Positions 55,257-64,000 of a DNA stretch of 64,000 bases are shown in pieces. The notes under the pieces were generated by a model. That model made no database searches, was not told where the DNA came from, and was given only the letters and a program-made list of their open reading frames with translations. Positions within the stretch are counted from its first letter, which is position 1, and each line of letters opens with the position of its first letter. The position numbers were made by a program, and so were the translations under genes. This DNA comes from Polyangiaceae bacterium (lineage in GTDB: Bacteria; Myxococcota_A; Polyangia; Polyangiales; Polyangiaceae): NCBI GenBank assembly GCA_009781005.1, contig WQYX01000002.1, forward strand, positions 1 through 64,000, written 5' to 3'.

Positions 55257-56269
55257 TGCAAGGCGCGGAGAACCAGGCCGGTGGCGGCACCCCCATCCGA
55301 AGGCCGATGGTGGTCGTCGTGACCGGGCTCTCTGGCGCGGGGCGAACGACGTCGCTGCACGCGCTCGAAGATCTCGACTTCTTTTGCATCGACAACTTGC
55401 CCACGGCGCTCGCGCCCGATGCGGTCGCGCTCTGCGAAAAAGGCGGCATGACACGAGTCGCCCTCGGAATCGACGTGCGGGTTCGCGTGTTTCTCGGGGG
55501 CGTCGATCGCGTTCTGTCGCTGCTCGACGACGCCGGGCGGCGAGACCTGCACGTGCTGTTTCTCGACGCGTCGGACGAAACGCTCCTGCGCCGTTTCAGC
55601 GAGACGCGGCGCCCGCACGCGCTTGCCATGTCTGGAACCGTCGGCCACGCAGCCTCGGTCCTCGAAGGCGTGGCTCTCGAACGCGAGCGTCTCGCCCCGC
55701 TGCGTGCACGTGCCACGCGCGTGCTCGACACCACGAATCTTAGCGTTCACGAACTTCGCCGCGCGATTCTGGGTCAGTTCGGCCCTGCCTCGGGAACCGC
55801 AGAACGCATGGCCGTCCGCGTGATCTCGTTCGGATACAAATACGGCATACCGGCAGACGCCGATCTCGTGTTCGACGTGCGCTTTTTGAAAAACCCGTAT
55901 TTCGTGCCCGAACTCAAGGACCTGAAAGGCACCGATCCGCGCGTGGTCGACTACGTCCTCGGCCTGCCCGAAACCTCGGAGCTCGTAGATAAGACGCTCA
56001 AATTACTTACCTATGTCATTCCGAAATACGAACGCGAAGGGAAAAGCTATTTGACTATCGCATTCGGATGCACGGGCGGCATGCATCGAAGCGTCGCGGT
56101 GGCGGCATTCGTGGCGGCGTTGCTCGAACAAACGTTGCGCGAGGCGTCTTCGGCAGCCTCGCACATCGACATCACGCTCTCGCATCGCGATATCCGGCGC
56201 CGCGAGGCGGCGCACGGAGGTGCGTTGACGACGTCCGCGGACCCGAGCGAAAAGCGAGGTCCATCATGA
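55256..56269 (+). CDS. rapZ: RapZ/YvcJ family nucleotide-binding regulator
   Basis: 337 residues from ATG 55256. Walker A is GLSGAGRT (24-31) with Arg in place of Lys, a variant also known in actinobacterial homologues. DFFCIDNLP, FLDASDETLLRRFSETRRPHAL and the C-terminal GCTGGMHRSVAVAAF are family signatures. In enterobacteria RapZ controls GlmZ RNA decay and cell-envelope precursor supply; the role here is inferred only from family. The stop lies in ATGAG, which is repeated before ptsH on the far side of a family C element. Confidence 0.92.
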   Translation: MQGAENQAGGGTPIRRPMVVVVTGLSGAGRTTSLHALEDLDFFCIDNLPTALAPDAVALCEKGGMTRVALGIDVRVRVFLGGVDRVLSLLDDAGRRDLHVLFLDASDETLLRRFSETRRPHALAMSGTVGHAASVLEGVALERERLAPLRARATRVLDTTNLSVHELRRAILGQFGPASGTAERMAVRVISFGYKYGIPADADLVFDVRFLKNPYFVPELKDLKGTDPRVVDYVLGLPETSELVDKTLKLLTYVIPKYEREGKSYLTIAFGCTGGMHRSVAVAAFVAALLEQTLREASSAASHIDITLSHRDIRRREAAHGGALTTSADPSEKRGPS

Positions 56270-56270
56270 G

Positions 56271-56393
56271 TTCCCATCCGAGAAACTGCTGCGCGCCGCA
56301 AATCGTCGGTCGGCCTCCCTCAAAATACTCCGAGTATTCCTCGGTCGGCCTCCCTAGCCTTGCGTCGCTCGCGACGTTTTCGGATGGGAACTC
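56271..56393. mobile_element. Palindromic element family C, copy 2, between rapZ and ptsH
   Basis: 123 bp with inverted ends TTCCCATCCGAG..and..TTCGGATGGGAACTC, two GTCGGCCTCCCT motifs and the central AATACTC-C-GAGTATT palindrome. It is flanked by ATGAG at 56266-56270 and 56394-56398. Without one copy, rapZ and ptsH would overlap by ATGA as their neighbours do, which suggests insertion with a 5-bp target duplication that preserved both genes. Confidence 0.75.
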
Positions 56394-56672
56394 ATGAGCG
56401 CTCAAGCCTCCAACAAGTTTAAGATCATCAACGATCTCGGGCTTCATGCGCGCGCCGCAACGAAGCTCGTGCAGCTTGCATCTAAATTTCCGTGCGACGT
56501 CCAGCTCGCCTACCAGGGGCAGACGGCGAACGCGAAGAGCGTGATGGGGGTCCTGCTTCTCTGCGGGTCGAAGGGCACGGTCGTGGAGGTTATCGCCTCT
56601 GGCCCGAACGCATCGGAGTGCGTCCAAGCGATCGGCGAGCTTATCGCGAGTCGATTCGGAGAGCCGAGCTGA
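56394..56672 (+). CDS. ptsH: HPr-like phosphocarrier protein of PTS-Ntr
   Basis: 92 residues. Active-site His18 is in GLHARAATK, and the regulatory Ser49 region is AKSVMGVLLL, so both EI-dependent and HprK-dependent phosphorylation sites are kept. It carries phosphate from EI to IIA-Ntr (family knowledge). The ATG lies directly after the family C element; the stop overlaps ptsI by one base. Confidence 0.95.
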   Translation: MSAQASNKFKIINDLGLHARAATKLVQLASKFPCDVQLAYQGQTANAKSVMGVLLLCGSKGTVVEVIASGPNASECVQAIGELIASRFGEPS

Positions 56673-58537
56673 TGGCCGACCGCACGAAAGGCGCAACGAG
56701 CCAAGTCGGTGCGCGTCCGCCATCGTTGGGGGACGTCAGTGCACCTCCGAGCTCGTTCGACCTCGAGCCGCGCGAGGCGATCATCCTCAAGGGCATCGCC
56801 GGATCGCCTGGCGTTGCCGTGGGGCCCGCGCTGGTCCTCGGCGACGTGCGATCGTCGTTCATCCGCAGGCACGTGCGGTCGTCGCAGATCCCCGCTGAGT
56901 TCGAACGCATCAAGAACGCCGTCAGCACGGCGCAAAGAACGCTGCGCGAGGTCGGCGCACGCATGCCGTCGGCGATGCGCGAGGCGTCCGCCATCCTCGA
57001 CGCCTACCAATTGATGCTCGAGGATCCAACGCTCCACGAGCGCATTCACTACAAGCTAAAAATCGAGAGAAAGTGCGCTGAGTGGGCCGTGTCCGAAGCC
57101 GGCGAAGAGATCGTCGCTCTCTTCGACGGCGCAGCTGAGCGCGACGTCTATATCCTCGAGCGGCGCCACGACATCGAGTTCGTTTGCGACCGCCTCCTGC
57201 GTGCGCTCGTCGGCGAAGACAGGTCGCGTGCGGTCCGCCTCGAAGAACCCATGATCATCGTCGCGCGCGATCTCTCTCCGGCCGACACGGCAAGTATGGT
57301 GCGCGAGCCGGCGCTGGCCTTCGTCACGTGCGTCGGCACGCGTACGAGCCACACGTCGATCATGGCGCGCGCTCTCGAGATCCCCGCCGTCGTCGGCGTC
57401 GCGGACGCCATCGATCAGATCCGCACCGGCAACACGCTCGTCGTCGACGGGCTCACCGGCGAGGTCTTCATTCACCCGAGCGAGGAGATGATCCGCGACG
57501 CGCGTCAGCGCTCCGAGCAACATCTCGCCTTTGCGCGGCGGCTCTTGTCGGCTCGCCACAAGCCGTGCATCACCGCGGACGGCGTCCCAATCGAACTCAA
57601 GGCGAACGTGGAGCTCCCGGCCGAGGCGATCCTCGCCGTCGATCACGGCGCGCAAGGCATCGGTCTTTATCGCACCGAGTTCCTCTACATCGATCGGACA
57701 ACGCAGCCGGGCGAGGACGAGCAATACGAAGTTTATCGCGCCATCGTCGAGGCAGTAAGCCCTCAGCCCGTCACTCTGCGCACCTTCGACATTGGCGGCG
57801 ACAAGTTCGCGAGCACCTTCCAGTTGCCCGCCGAGATGAATCCAGCGCTCGGACTGCGAGCCGTACGCCTCGCACTCAAGCAGCCGGAAGTCTTCCTCGT
57901 GCAGCTTCGCGCCATGGTCCGCGCGAGCGCCCACGGGGACGTGCGAATCATGGTCCCCATGGTCACGAGCGTGCACGAGATGCGCGAGGTCCGCCGCCTG
58001 CTCGGCCAAGCGATCGAGCAAGTCAGAGCGCGCGGGCAGGCGTACGAGGAGCACATCCCTCTCGGCATGATGATCGAGGTGCCCGCCGCCGCCATCATGG
58101 CGGACGTCTTTGCGCGCGAGGCGGAGTTCTTCAGTCTCGGCACGAACGATCTCGTGCAATATGCACTCGCGATCGATCGGGCGAGCCAGCCGCTTGCCGC
58201 GCAGGCGTCGCCCTTCGATCCGGCGATCCTCCGGCTCATCAAATTCGTCACCAACGCGGGCAACGAACATGGGTGTCCTGTCTCGCTCTGCGGAGCCATG
58301 GCCTCCGACCCCCTCGCCGCTTGTCTGCTCGTTGGTCTTGGCCTGCGCGAGCTGTCCATGGAGGCCGCCGCCATTCCGGAGATCAAGGAAGCGGTCCGCA
58401 GACTCACCCTCCAGGAAGCCGAAAGCATTGCGCAGCGTGCGCTCGCATGCGACAGCGCCGACGCCGTCGAAGAACTTCTTGCTCGCGAGCTCGCACCCCG
58501 CCTCATCGATCTTCTCGCGGGTCTTGCGGACGCGTAG
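56672..58537 (+). CDS. ptsI: Phosphoenolpyruvate-protein phosphotransferase (enzyme I)
   Basis: 621 residues from ATG 56672. A 45-residue N-terminal extension precedes the EI domain ([19 protein letters not shown]). Phospho-His is about residue 227 in [12 protein letters not shown]; the PEP-binding barrel has [17 protein letters not shown] and [16 protein letters not shown]. It transfers phosphate from PEP to HPr. The extension is Ser/Pro-rich without the GAF domain of PtsP-type EI-Ntr. Confidence 0.95.
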   Translation: MADRTKGATSQVGARPPSLGDVSAPPSSFDLEPREAIILKGIAGSPGVAVGPALVLGDVRSSFIRRHVRSSQIPAEFERIKNAVSTAQRTLREVGARMPSAMREASAILDAYQLMLEDPTLHERIHYKLKIERKCAEWAVSEAGEEIVALFDGAAERDVYILERRHDIEFVCDRLLRALVGEDRSRAVRLEEPMIIVARDLSPADTASMVREPALAFVTCVGTRTSHTSIMARALEIPAVVGVADAIDQIRTGNTLVVDGLTGEVFIHPSEEMIRDARQRSEQHLAFARRLLSARHKPCITADGVPIELKANVELPAEAILAVDHGAQGIGLYRTEFLYIDRTTQPGEDEQYEVYRAIVEAVSPQPVTLRTFDIGGDKFASTFQLPAEMNPALGLRAVRLALKQPEVFLVQLRAMVRASAHGDVRIMVPMVTSVHEMREVRRLLGQAIEQVRARGQAYEEHIPLGMMIEVPAAAIMADVFAREAEFFSLGTNDLVQYALAIDRASQPLAAQASPFDPAILRLIKFVTNAGNEHGCPVSLCGAMASDPLAACLLVGLGLRELSMEAAAIPEIKEAVRRLTLQEAESIAQRALACDSADAVEELLARELAPRLIDLLAGLADA

Positions 58538-58676
58538 GCCTCCGCCTACACTGCGCGCGCCGCGAAGCGGCTTTCCACGTCAACAAAAGTTTTCAACGAG
58601 GGTCTTTCCGGGCGGTCAACGAATCGTGTGGCTGTTCCGTCCTGGGGGATACCTTCAGCTCTGGAGTTTCCAAGAG
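58538..58676. other. rpsO leader region
   Basis: 139 bp with no gene. GAG just before the ATG is a weak ribosome-binding site. In enterobacteria rpsO is autoregulated through its leader, but the pseudoknot could not be recognised here. Confidence 0.3.
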
Positions 58677-58946
58677 ATGCCTCTTCACACCGAAAAGAAA
58701 GCGGAACTCATCGTTAAGTTCCGTACGCACGAGTCCGACACGGGCTCTCCCGAGGTTCAGATCGCCCTCCTTACGGAGCGCATCTCGTATCTCACCGAGC
58801 ATTTCAAGACGCATGCGAAGGACCATCACTCGCGCCGTGGCCTTCTCAAACTCGTCTCCAAGCGACGAAGACTTCTCAATTACCTAAAGAAGTCGAGCCT
58901 CGACCGATATCGCAAAACGGTTTCGGCCCTAAACCTCCGCAAATAA
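58677..58946 (+). CDS. rpsO: 30S ribosomal protein S15
   Basis: 89 residues, full family length, with the rRNA-binding [20 protein letters not shown] and [15 protein letters not shown] segments. It binds the central domain of 16S rRNA. pnp follows, the order conserved across proteobacteria, with a terminator between them. Confidence 0.97.
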   Translation: MPLHTEKKAELIVKFRTHESDTGSPEVQIALLTERISYLTEHFKTHAKDHHSRRGLLKLVSKRRRLLNYLKKSSLDRYRKTVSALNLRK

Positions 58947-58955
58947 GCGCTTTCC

Positions 58956-58998
58956 AGAAGGGGGCGGCATCGTTGCCGTCCCCTTCTCGTTTTATCTT
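58956..58998 (+). terminator. Rho-independent terminator after rpsO
   Basis: A strong hairpin, AGAAGGGG-G-CGGCA stem with its complement TGCCG-TCCCCTTCT, followed by a T-rich run GTTTTATCTTTTT. In other bacteria rpsO-pnp read-through past such a site is processed by RNase III. Confidence 0.85.
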
Positions 58999-59158
58999 TT
59001 TATCTATTGACCCACCGGAACTGACCCACTCCGCCTTGCTCTTCGATTCATCTGCACGAGCGTACGTTCGCGAAGATGAACCGAGGATCTAAGGCGCCGA
59101 ACGGTCCGGCCGGCGTTTCGCCGCACGCACGCGGCAAATCGCAACAGGAGCAGTTTTC

Positions 59159-61429
59159 ATGTCCTTTGTCCGTGAATCCGTGATGATTAACGGTCGCCCG
59201 CTCACGCTCGAGACGGGTCGCCTCGCCAAACAGGCGAACGGCGCGATCCTCATTTCTTACGGCGAAAGCATCGTGCTCGTCACGGCCGTCAGCGGTGAAG
59301 AGCGTCCCGGTCTCGATTTTTTCCCTCTCACCTGCGAATACGTCGAAAAAACATTCGCCGCAGGCAAAATCCCAGGTGGTTTCTTCAAGCGTGAAGGCCG
59401 CCAGCGCGACGAGGAAATCCTCACCAGTCGCCTCATCGATCGTCCGTGTCGCCCGCTCTTCCCGGAGGGATTCAAGAACGACACGCAGATCATTGCGACC
59501 GTCATGTCGTCGGACAAGATCAATCCGACCGACGTTCTCGCGCTCACCGGCGCGAGCGCCGCTCTCTACATCTCGGATATCCCGTGGGATGGCCCCTTGT
59601 CCGGCATGCGCGTCGCGCGCGTCAACGGCGAGTTCGTCGTCTTTCCAACGTTCGAGCAGCAGGCCCAAGCCGACATCGACATGGTTGTCGCATGCAGCAA
59701 AGACGCGATCGTCATGGTGGAAGGCGGCGCCGCCGAAGCAAGCGAGAAGGACGTCATCGACGCCCTGATGTTCGCGCACTCGGAGGCACAACCGATCCTC
59801 GCTCTCATCGAAAAGATCCGCAGCGCCGTTGGAAAGCCAAAGCGCCCGTTCGAGCCAAAGAAGCTCCCGGCGGAGATCGCCGAGAAGATCCCAAGCATCG
59901 TTGACAAAGCGATCCTCGAATCGTCGCTCATCAAAGACAAGAAGAAGCGCTACGACGCCTACAGGGTCGCGAAGAACGCGATGGTAGAAGCGCTCACGAA
60001 GGACCTCGGCCCGGAGAAGTTTGCCGAGCACGAGAAACTCATCAAAGCCGAATTCGACGAGCGCAAATACCATGTTGTCCGCGAGTACGTGCTCAGCGAG
60101 AACAAGCGCATCGACGGCCGCGACATGACGACGATCCGGCCGATTGCGACGGAGGTAAGCCTGCTACCTCGCGTGCACGGCTCGGCGATGTTTCAGCGCG
60201 GCGAAACACAGGCGATGGTCACCACGACGCTCGGCACGAGCGCCGACGAGCAGAAGATCGATGCGCTCATTGGCGAACGCTGGAAGCGCTTCATGCTCCA
60301 TTACAATTTTCCGCCGTTCTCTACTGGGGAAACCAAACCGATGCGCGGCCCGGGCCGTCGTGAGATCGGCCATGGCGCACTCGCGGAGCGCGCCCTCGCC
60401 CGCATGGTGCCGGATCCAGAGAAGTTCCCGTACACCATAAGAATCGTCAGCGAGACGCTCGAGTCGAACGGCTCGTCGTCGATGGCGGCGGTCTGCGGCG
60501 GCACGCTTTCCTTGATGGACGCAGGCGTTCCCATGAAGGCGCCTGTTGCGGGCATTGCCATGGGCCTCATCTCCGACGGCAAACGCACGGCGATCCTGAG
60601 CGATATCCTCGGCGATGAAGACCACCTCGGTGACATGGACTTCAAGGTCTGTGGAACCTCGAAAGGCATCACCGCCATCCAGATGGACATCAAGATCTCT
60701 GGGTTGTCGCGCGCCATCCTTACCAAGGCACTCGATCAGGCGCGCGACGGTCGCGTCTTCATCCTCGGCAAGATGCTAGAGACCTTGAATGCGCCGCGCA
60801 CGGAGCTCTCGAAGTACGCACCGCGCATCACGACCATCAAGGTCAAACCAGATCAGATTCGCCTCATCATCGGGCCAGGTGGCAAGACCATCAAAGGGAT
60901 CATCGACCAGACGGGTGTCGCTATCGACGTCGAGGACGACGGCACGGTCAACATCGCTTCGAGCGACTCGGTTGCGGTCCGAAAGGCCCTCGACATCATC
61001 AAAGGCATCACGGCCGAACCGGAAGTCGGTGCAGTTTACAAAGGTACGGTTCAGCGCGTGACGGACTTCGGCGCCTTCGTTGAAATCCTCCCGGGCACTG
61101 ACGGCCTGCTCCACATCTCCGAGATGGCTCACACGCGCGTCGAGCGCGTCACCGACGTGATGAACGAAGGCGACGAAGTCGAAGTGAAAGTCATCGAGGT
61201 GGGGCGTGACGGAAAAATCAGGCTGTCGCGCCGTGAGCTCCTCCCCTTGCCCGAAGGTCCCGACGGCGAAGCGGCCAAAGCTCGCATGATGGCCGCGCGT
61301 GACGGCGGCACCCCGCCATCGCGCGATCGCGGGGGTCCACGCGGAGATCACGGTCCACGCGGCGGCCCGCGCGGCGATCGCGGTGACCGTGGCGGCCCGC
61401 GCGGCGATCGCGGCCCGCGCAGCAGGTAG
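59159..61429 (+). CDS. pnp: Polyribonucleotide nucleotidyltransferase (PNPase)
   Basis: 756 residues. Two RNase PH domains (PGLDFFPLTCEY.. and the second with SETLESNGSSSMAAVCGG), a KH domain (IRLIIGPGGKTIKGI) and an S1 domain (GAVYKGTVQRVTDFGAFVEILPGTDGLLHISE). The last 32 residues are a repeated Gly-Gly-Pro-Arg-Gly-Asp tail, an RGG-like RNA-binding extension not found in enterobacterial PNPase. It phosphorolytically degrades RNA from 3' ends. An AGGAG site precedes the ATG. Confidence 0.97.
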   Translation: MSFVRESVMINGRPLTLETGRLAKQANGAILISYGESIVLVTAVSGEERPGLDFFPLTCEYVEKTFAAGKIPGGFFKREGRQRDEEILTSRLIDRPCRPLFPEGFKNDTQIIATVMSSDKINPTDVLALTGASAALYISDIPWDGPLSGMRVARVNGEFVVFPTFEQQAQADIDMVVACSKDAIVMVEGGAAEASEKDVIDALMFAHSEAQPILALIEKIRSAVGKPKRPFEPKKLPAEIAEKIPSIVDKAILESSLIKDKKKRYDAYRVAKNAMVEALTKDLGPEKFAEHEKLIKAEFDERKYHVVREYVLSENKRIDGRDMTTIRPIATEVSLLPRVHGSAMFQRGETQAMVTTTLGTSADEQKIDALIGERWKRFMLHYNFPPFSTGETKPMRGPGRREIGHGALAERALARMVPDPEKFPYTIRIVSETLESNGSSSMAAVCGGTLSLMDAGVPMKAPVAGIAMGLISDGKRTAILSDILGDEDHLGDMDFKVCGTSKGITAIQMDIKISGLSRAILTKALDQARDGRVFILGKMLETLNAPRTELSKYAPRITTIKVKPDQIRLIIGPGGKTIKGIIDQTGVAIDVEDDGTVNIASSDSVAVRKALDIIKGITAEPEVGAVYKGTVQRVTDFGAFVEILPGTDGLLHISEMAHTRVERVTDVMNEGDEVEVKVIEVGRDGKIRLSRRELLPLPEGPDGEAAKARMMAARDGGTPPSRDRGGPRGDHGPRGGPRGDRGDRGGPRGDRGPRSR

Positions 61430-61457
61430 AAGCAACCAAAAGTTGTATCCCTCATGC

Positions 61458-61492
61458 AAAACGGCGTTCAGAGATCTCTCTGGACGCCGTTT
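61458..61492. terminator. Bidirectional terminator between pnp and icd
   Basis: A long symmetric hairpin: AAACGGCGTTCAGAGA pairs with TCTCTGGACGCCGTTT. A/T runs lie at both ends, as expected between two convergent genes. Confidence 0.75.
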
Positions 61493-61507
61493 GCGGCATC
61501 AGCTTCT

Positions 61508-62791
61508 TTACATGTGGGAGATGATATTGTCCCCGAAGGCGCTGCACTTGATCTCTGTTGCGCCGTCCATGAGACGCGCGAAGTCGTACGTGACCTTCTT
61601 GCTCGCGATCGCGCCGTCCATTCCCTTGATGATGAGATCGGCTGCCTCTATCCACCCCATGTGACGGAGCATCATCTCGCCGGAGAGGACCACCGAGCCC
61701 GGATTGACCCTGTCGAGATCGGCATACTTCGGCGCCGTGCCATGCGTCGCTTCGAAGATGGCGTGGCCCGACACGTAATTAATATTGCCGCCTGGCGCAA
61801 TGCCAATACCGCCGACCTGCGCAGCAAGCGCATCCGAGAGATAATCACCATTGAGGTTTAGCGTGGCAATGATGTCAAATTCTTTGGCGCGCGTGAGCAC
61901 CTGTTGGAGTGTAATGTCCGCAATGGCATCTTTGATGAGGATCTTGCCCTTCGCGAGTTCGGCCTTCTGCTCCGCATTGGCGGCGTCTTCGCCTTTCGCG
62001 GCTTTGGTTTTTTCCCATTGGCCCCACGTGTAAACGGAGTCGCCGAACTCCATTCCCGCCAGCTCGTATCCCCACCTCATGAAAGCACCTTCGGTGAATT
62101 TCATGATGTTTCCCTTGTGAACGAACGTGACGCTCTTGCGCTTATTGGCAATTGCATATTTGATGGCCGCGCGAACGAGGCGGTCGGTGCCCTCGTGGCT
62201 GACGGGTTTGACGCCCACGCCCGCAGAGTGCGGAAATCGAATTTTCTTATAGTCCTTCGGAAATTCTTTTTCGATGAAGGAGAGAACCTTTTCGGCCTCC
62301 GGGCTCCCGCTCTCCCACTCGATCCCCGCGTAGATATCCTCCGTATTCTCACGAAAGATCACCATGTCGACATCCTCGGGGCGACGTACGGGGCTTGGTA
62401 CGCCTTTGAACCAGCGTACCGGGCGCAGGCATACGTAGAGATCGAGAAGCTGGCGGAGTGCAACGTTCAAGGAACGAATGCCGCCACCAATGGGCGTGGT
62501 GAGGGGTCCTTTGATCCCAACGAGGTATTTGCGAAATGCCTCGACCGTCTCGTCGGGCAACCAGTTCCCCGTCGCCTTGAATGCCTTTTCGCCAGCGAGA
62601 ACTTCGAACCAGTCGACCTTACGCTTGCCGCCATAAGCTTTTTCGACTGCGGCATCGAACACGCGCACGCTGGCGCGCCAGATGTCGCGCCCGGTGCCGT
62701 CACCCTCGATGAAAGGGACGATCGGGTGATCTGGAACGTTTAGCTTATTTCCTGAACCCATCGTGATTGGCATACCTGTAGGCGTAGACAT
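61508..62791 (-). CDS. icd: NADP-dependent isocitrate dehydrogenase
   Basis: 427 residues from ATG 62791, chosen because GGAGG lies six bases upstream; the frame is open to 62854. It has [14 protein letters not shown] at the start, the [20 protein letters not shown] substrate site, the [18 protein letters not shown] catalytic region and [15 protein letters not shown]. It oxidises isocitrate to 2-oxoglutarate in the TCA cycle (family knowledge). It converges with pnp. Confidence 0.97.
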   Translation of the reverse strand: MSTPTGMPITMGSGNKLNVPDHPIVPFIEGDGTGRDIWRASVRVFDAAVEKAYGGKRKVDWFEVLAGEKAFKATGNWLPDETVEAFRKYLVGIKGPLTTPIGGGIRSLNVALRQLLDLYVCLRPVRWFKGVPSPVRRPEDVDMVIFRENTEDIYAGIEWESGSPEAEKVLSFIEKEFPKDYKKIRFPHSAGVGVKPVSHEGTDRLVRAAIKYAIANKRKSVTFVHKGNIMKFTEGAFMRWGYELAGMEFGDSVYTWGQWEKTKAAKGEDAANAEQKAELAKGKILIKDAIADITLQQVLTRAKEFDIIATLNLNGDYLSDALAAQVGGIGIAPGGNINYVSGHAIFEATHGTAPKYADLDRVNPGSVVLSGEMMLRHMGWIEAADLIIKGMDGAIASKKVTYDFARLMDGATEIKCSAFGDNIISHM

Positions 62792-62897
62792 CGGAAACCT
62801 CCGGGGGAAATGCCGATGGCGTAACACGGTCTCGGGCCTCGGCGAAAGAGGCACGCGTCAACCCAGCCAGCATAAAGCCGACTACAGTGTCTCGCGC

Positions 62898-64000
62898 ATG
62901 AGAGTTCGAAAAGCGGCGGCGTCCGTTCGGCGGATGTCCAAGCTTGTCATCCTGCTCGGAATTGCCGCAGCCCTGTCCGTACTCACACCGGCGAGAGCGG
63001 GCAGCGGTGCGACCGTCGCGCGCGCAGCATCCACCCAGCGCTTCACCGCCGAAACACCCGACGCGATCATCGACGCACATCGTCAACGCGTCCTCTCCGC
63101 GAAGAATGAAGAGGATGCGATCTCGTCACTTTCCGTCATCGCGTGGGTGATGAGTCGTGCGAGTGCAGGTGTCGCCGAGCGCGCTATCGCGGATATCGCG
63201 AATGCTTCGACCGTACCGGCAGAAATTCGAAGCGAAGCCGCGATGCTCGCGCGTGCACTCGCGGACGACGAGAGAACGATCGCGGGGATCGATAAAGCGC
63301 GCGCCCTTGGCATCGTCACCGACGTTGCCGTGCTCGGTCCATTCCGCGACACGGGCGGCGGCCTCGATTCGCGCGATGGACCGGAACGCACGCCGGGCGC
63401 GGCAGGCGCAGCGACGTTCACCGATCTGCGCGCGCCGTATTCGTGGGGCAGCGTGGAGGTTGGCTGGCGAGCGATCCCTCACGTCTTCGCGCAAGCGCGA
63501 GGCATACCGCTCGATTTGTTCGTCCACCCGCGACGCGAGAGCTGCTCGTTCGTTGCCTCGAAGATTCACCTCGATGCGCCGAAGTCGATCATCGTTCGGC
63601 TCGCCGCGTCGGGGCAGGCGCGCCTCGCATTCGACGGCGTCGACGTTGGCAAGAGCGACGACGTCCATGCTCTCGGCCGCTTCGATCGCCTCGCCGCGCG
63701 CATCGATGCAACGGCGGGCAGTCACATCGTCTACGCGAAGATCTGCGCGGGTGCACTCGAAGACTCGGGGCTCGTGCGCTTACGCATCACCGATGCGAAC
63801 CACGCGCCGCTGCGTCTCGTAGCATCGGCCGACCTGGCGCTCCACGACGGCGAAATCATCCCGTGGGAAAAAGCAAAGGTTCAGAAGATGACGACGCCCC
63901 TCGCGCGCGTCCTCGCACCGACGAGAGACTCTGCGGATGCCCTGCTCGACGCGGCCATCGTCCGGACGATGGCCGGCGCGGACGACCTGAAGAGCCCGCG
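62898..64000 (+). CDS. Large exported protein, 5' part only (runs off the window)
   Basis: An open frame of 367 codons from ATG 62898 continues past the edge. A signal peptide (about 1-35: basic start, KLVILLGIAAALSVLTPARA) leads into helical repeats. A VLGPFRDTGGGL segment and a beta-rich domain (VHPRRESCSFVASKIHLDA) follow. The pattern resembles large myxobacterial exported TPR/transglutaminase-type (DUF3857-like) proteins, but the diagnostic domains would lie outside the window, so this is tentative. A second ATG at 62934 is possible. Confidence 0.7.
   Translation, partial: MRVRKAAASVRRMSKLVILLGIAAALSVLTPARAGSGATVARAASTQRFTAETPDAIIDAHRQRVLSAKNEEDAISSLSVIAWVMSRASAGVAERAIADIANASTVPAEIRSEAAMLARALADDERTIAGIDKARALGIVTDVAVLGPFRDTGGGLDSRDGPERTPGAAGAATFTDLRAPYSWGSVEVGWRAIPHVFAQARGIPLDLFVHPRRESCSFVASKIHLDAPKSIIVRLAASGQARLAFDGVDVGKSDDVHALGRFDRLAARIDATAGSHIVYAKICAGALEDSGLVRLRITDANHAPLRLVASADLALHDGEIIPWEKAKVQKMTTPLARVLAPTRDSADALLDAAIVRTMAGADDLKSP

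Overview
The window is GC-rich bacterial DNA that reads as a chromosome segment from a myxobacterium-like organism (phylum Myxococcota, probably Polyangia). This placement is an inference. It rests on the gene content: an ImuA/ImuB/DnaE2 mutasome, an rpoN-PTS-Ntr cluster with HprK, a dynamin-like GTPase next to lptA/lptB, and a Cys-rich-repeat lipoprotein with a sulfatase-modifying-factor domain. Almost every base is coding, with many ATGA or GTGA stop/start overlaps. No rRNA, tRNA or recognisable CRISPR array was seen.

Layout. 1-7452: rluB, a small ribbon-helix-helix protein, then lepA, two M16 peptidases (one active, one lacking the zinc motif) and a 2-hydroxyacid dehydrogenase. 7472-16140: a minus-strand type I-G (formerly I-U) CRISPR interference operon, WYL regulator-cas3-cas8u-csb1(cas7)-csb2(cas5/6), with no cas1, cas2 or cas4 in view. 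16141-16967: a repeat-rich gap. 16968-25741: minus-strand imuA-imuB-dnaE2-accC-anion transporter, headed by an SOS-box-like palindrome. 25805-28392: larE, an inserted beta-propeller-like gene, and a duplicated larE 3' end. 28911-33808: norC-norB-norQ-norD (nitric oxide reductase). 34313-39441: a lipoprotein and part of the ATP synthase operon (b', b, delta, alpha, gamma). 39642-43183: a small lipoprotein, an alpha/beta hydrolase, an inserted nuclease-like gene, a duplicated hydrolase 5' end and a BON protein. 43657-50998: an FGE-type lipoprotein, an HPF-cold-shock fusion, an NFACT protein, a dynamin-like GTPase and lptA-lptB. 51325-58537: rpoN-hpf-ptsN-hprK-rapZ-ptsH-ptsI. 58677-64000: rpsO, pnp, icd and the start of a large secreted protein.

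The most unusual feature is how mobile sequence is arranged. Two unrelated cargo genes (26881-27816 and 40806-42032) each sit in an insert of about 1.55 kb. Each insert is flanked by direct copies of part of a housekeeping gene: 155 bp of larE and 345 bp of the hydrolase. The two copies differ by 3.2% in each case. On the same side in both, the insert ends in a related structured element of about 110 bp that finishes in TTAA immediately before the second copy. Further members of this element family abut the stop codons of norD and of a lipoprotein gene. A second palindromic family (121 bp) abuts the stop codons of rluB, imuB and norQ, and one copy lies in frame inside imuB. REPIN-like doublets, a third palindromic family, a MITE-like element, a cluster of eight short-loop hairpins, and an exactly 42-bp-phased array of six palindromes in front of rpoN add to this picture.

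Functionally, the window joins stress mutagenesis, denitrification (NO reduction), ATP synthesis, lipopolysaccharide transport, PTS-Ntr/sigma-54 regulation and RNA turnover. The mutasome, nor and PTS clusters have each been invaded by palindromic repeats at gene junctions while their reading frames stayed open.
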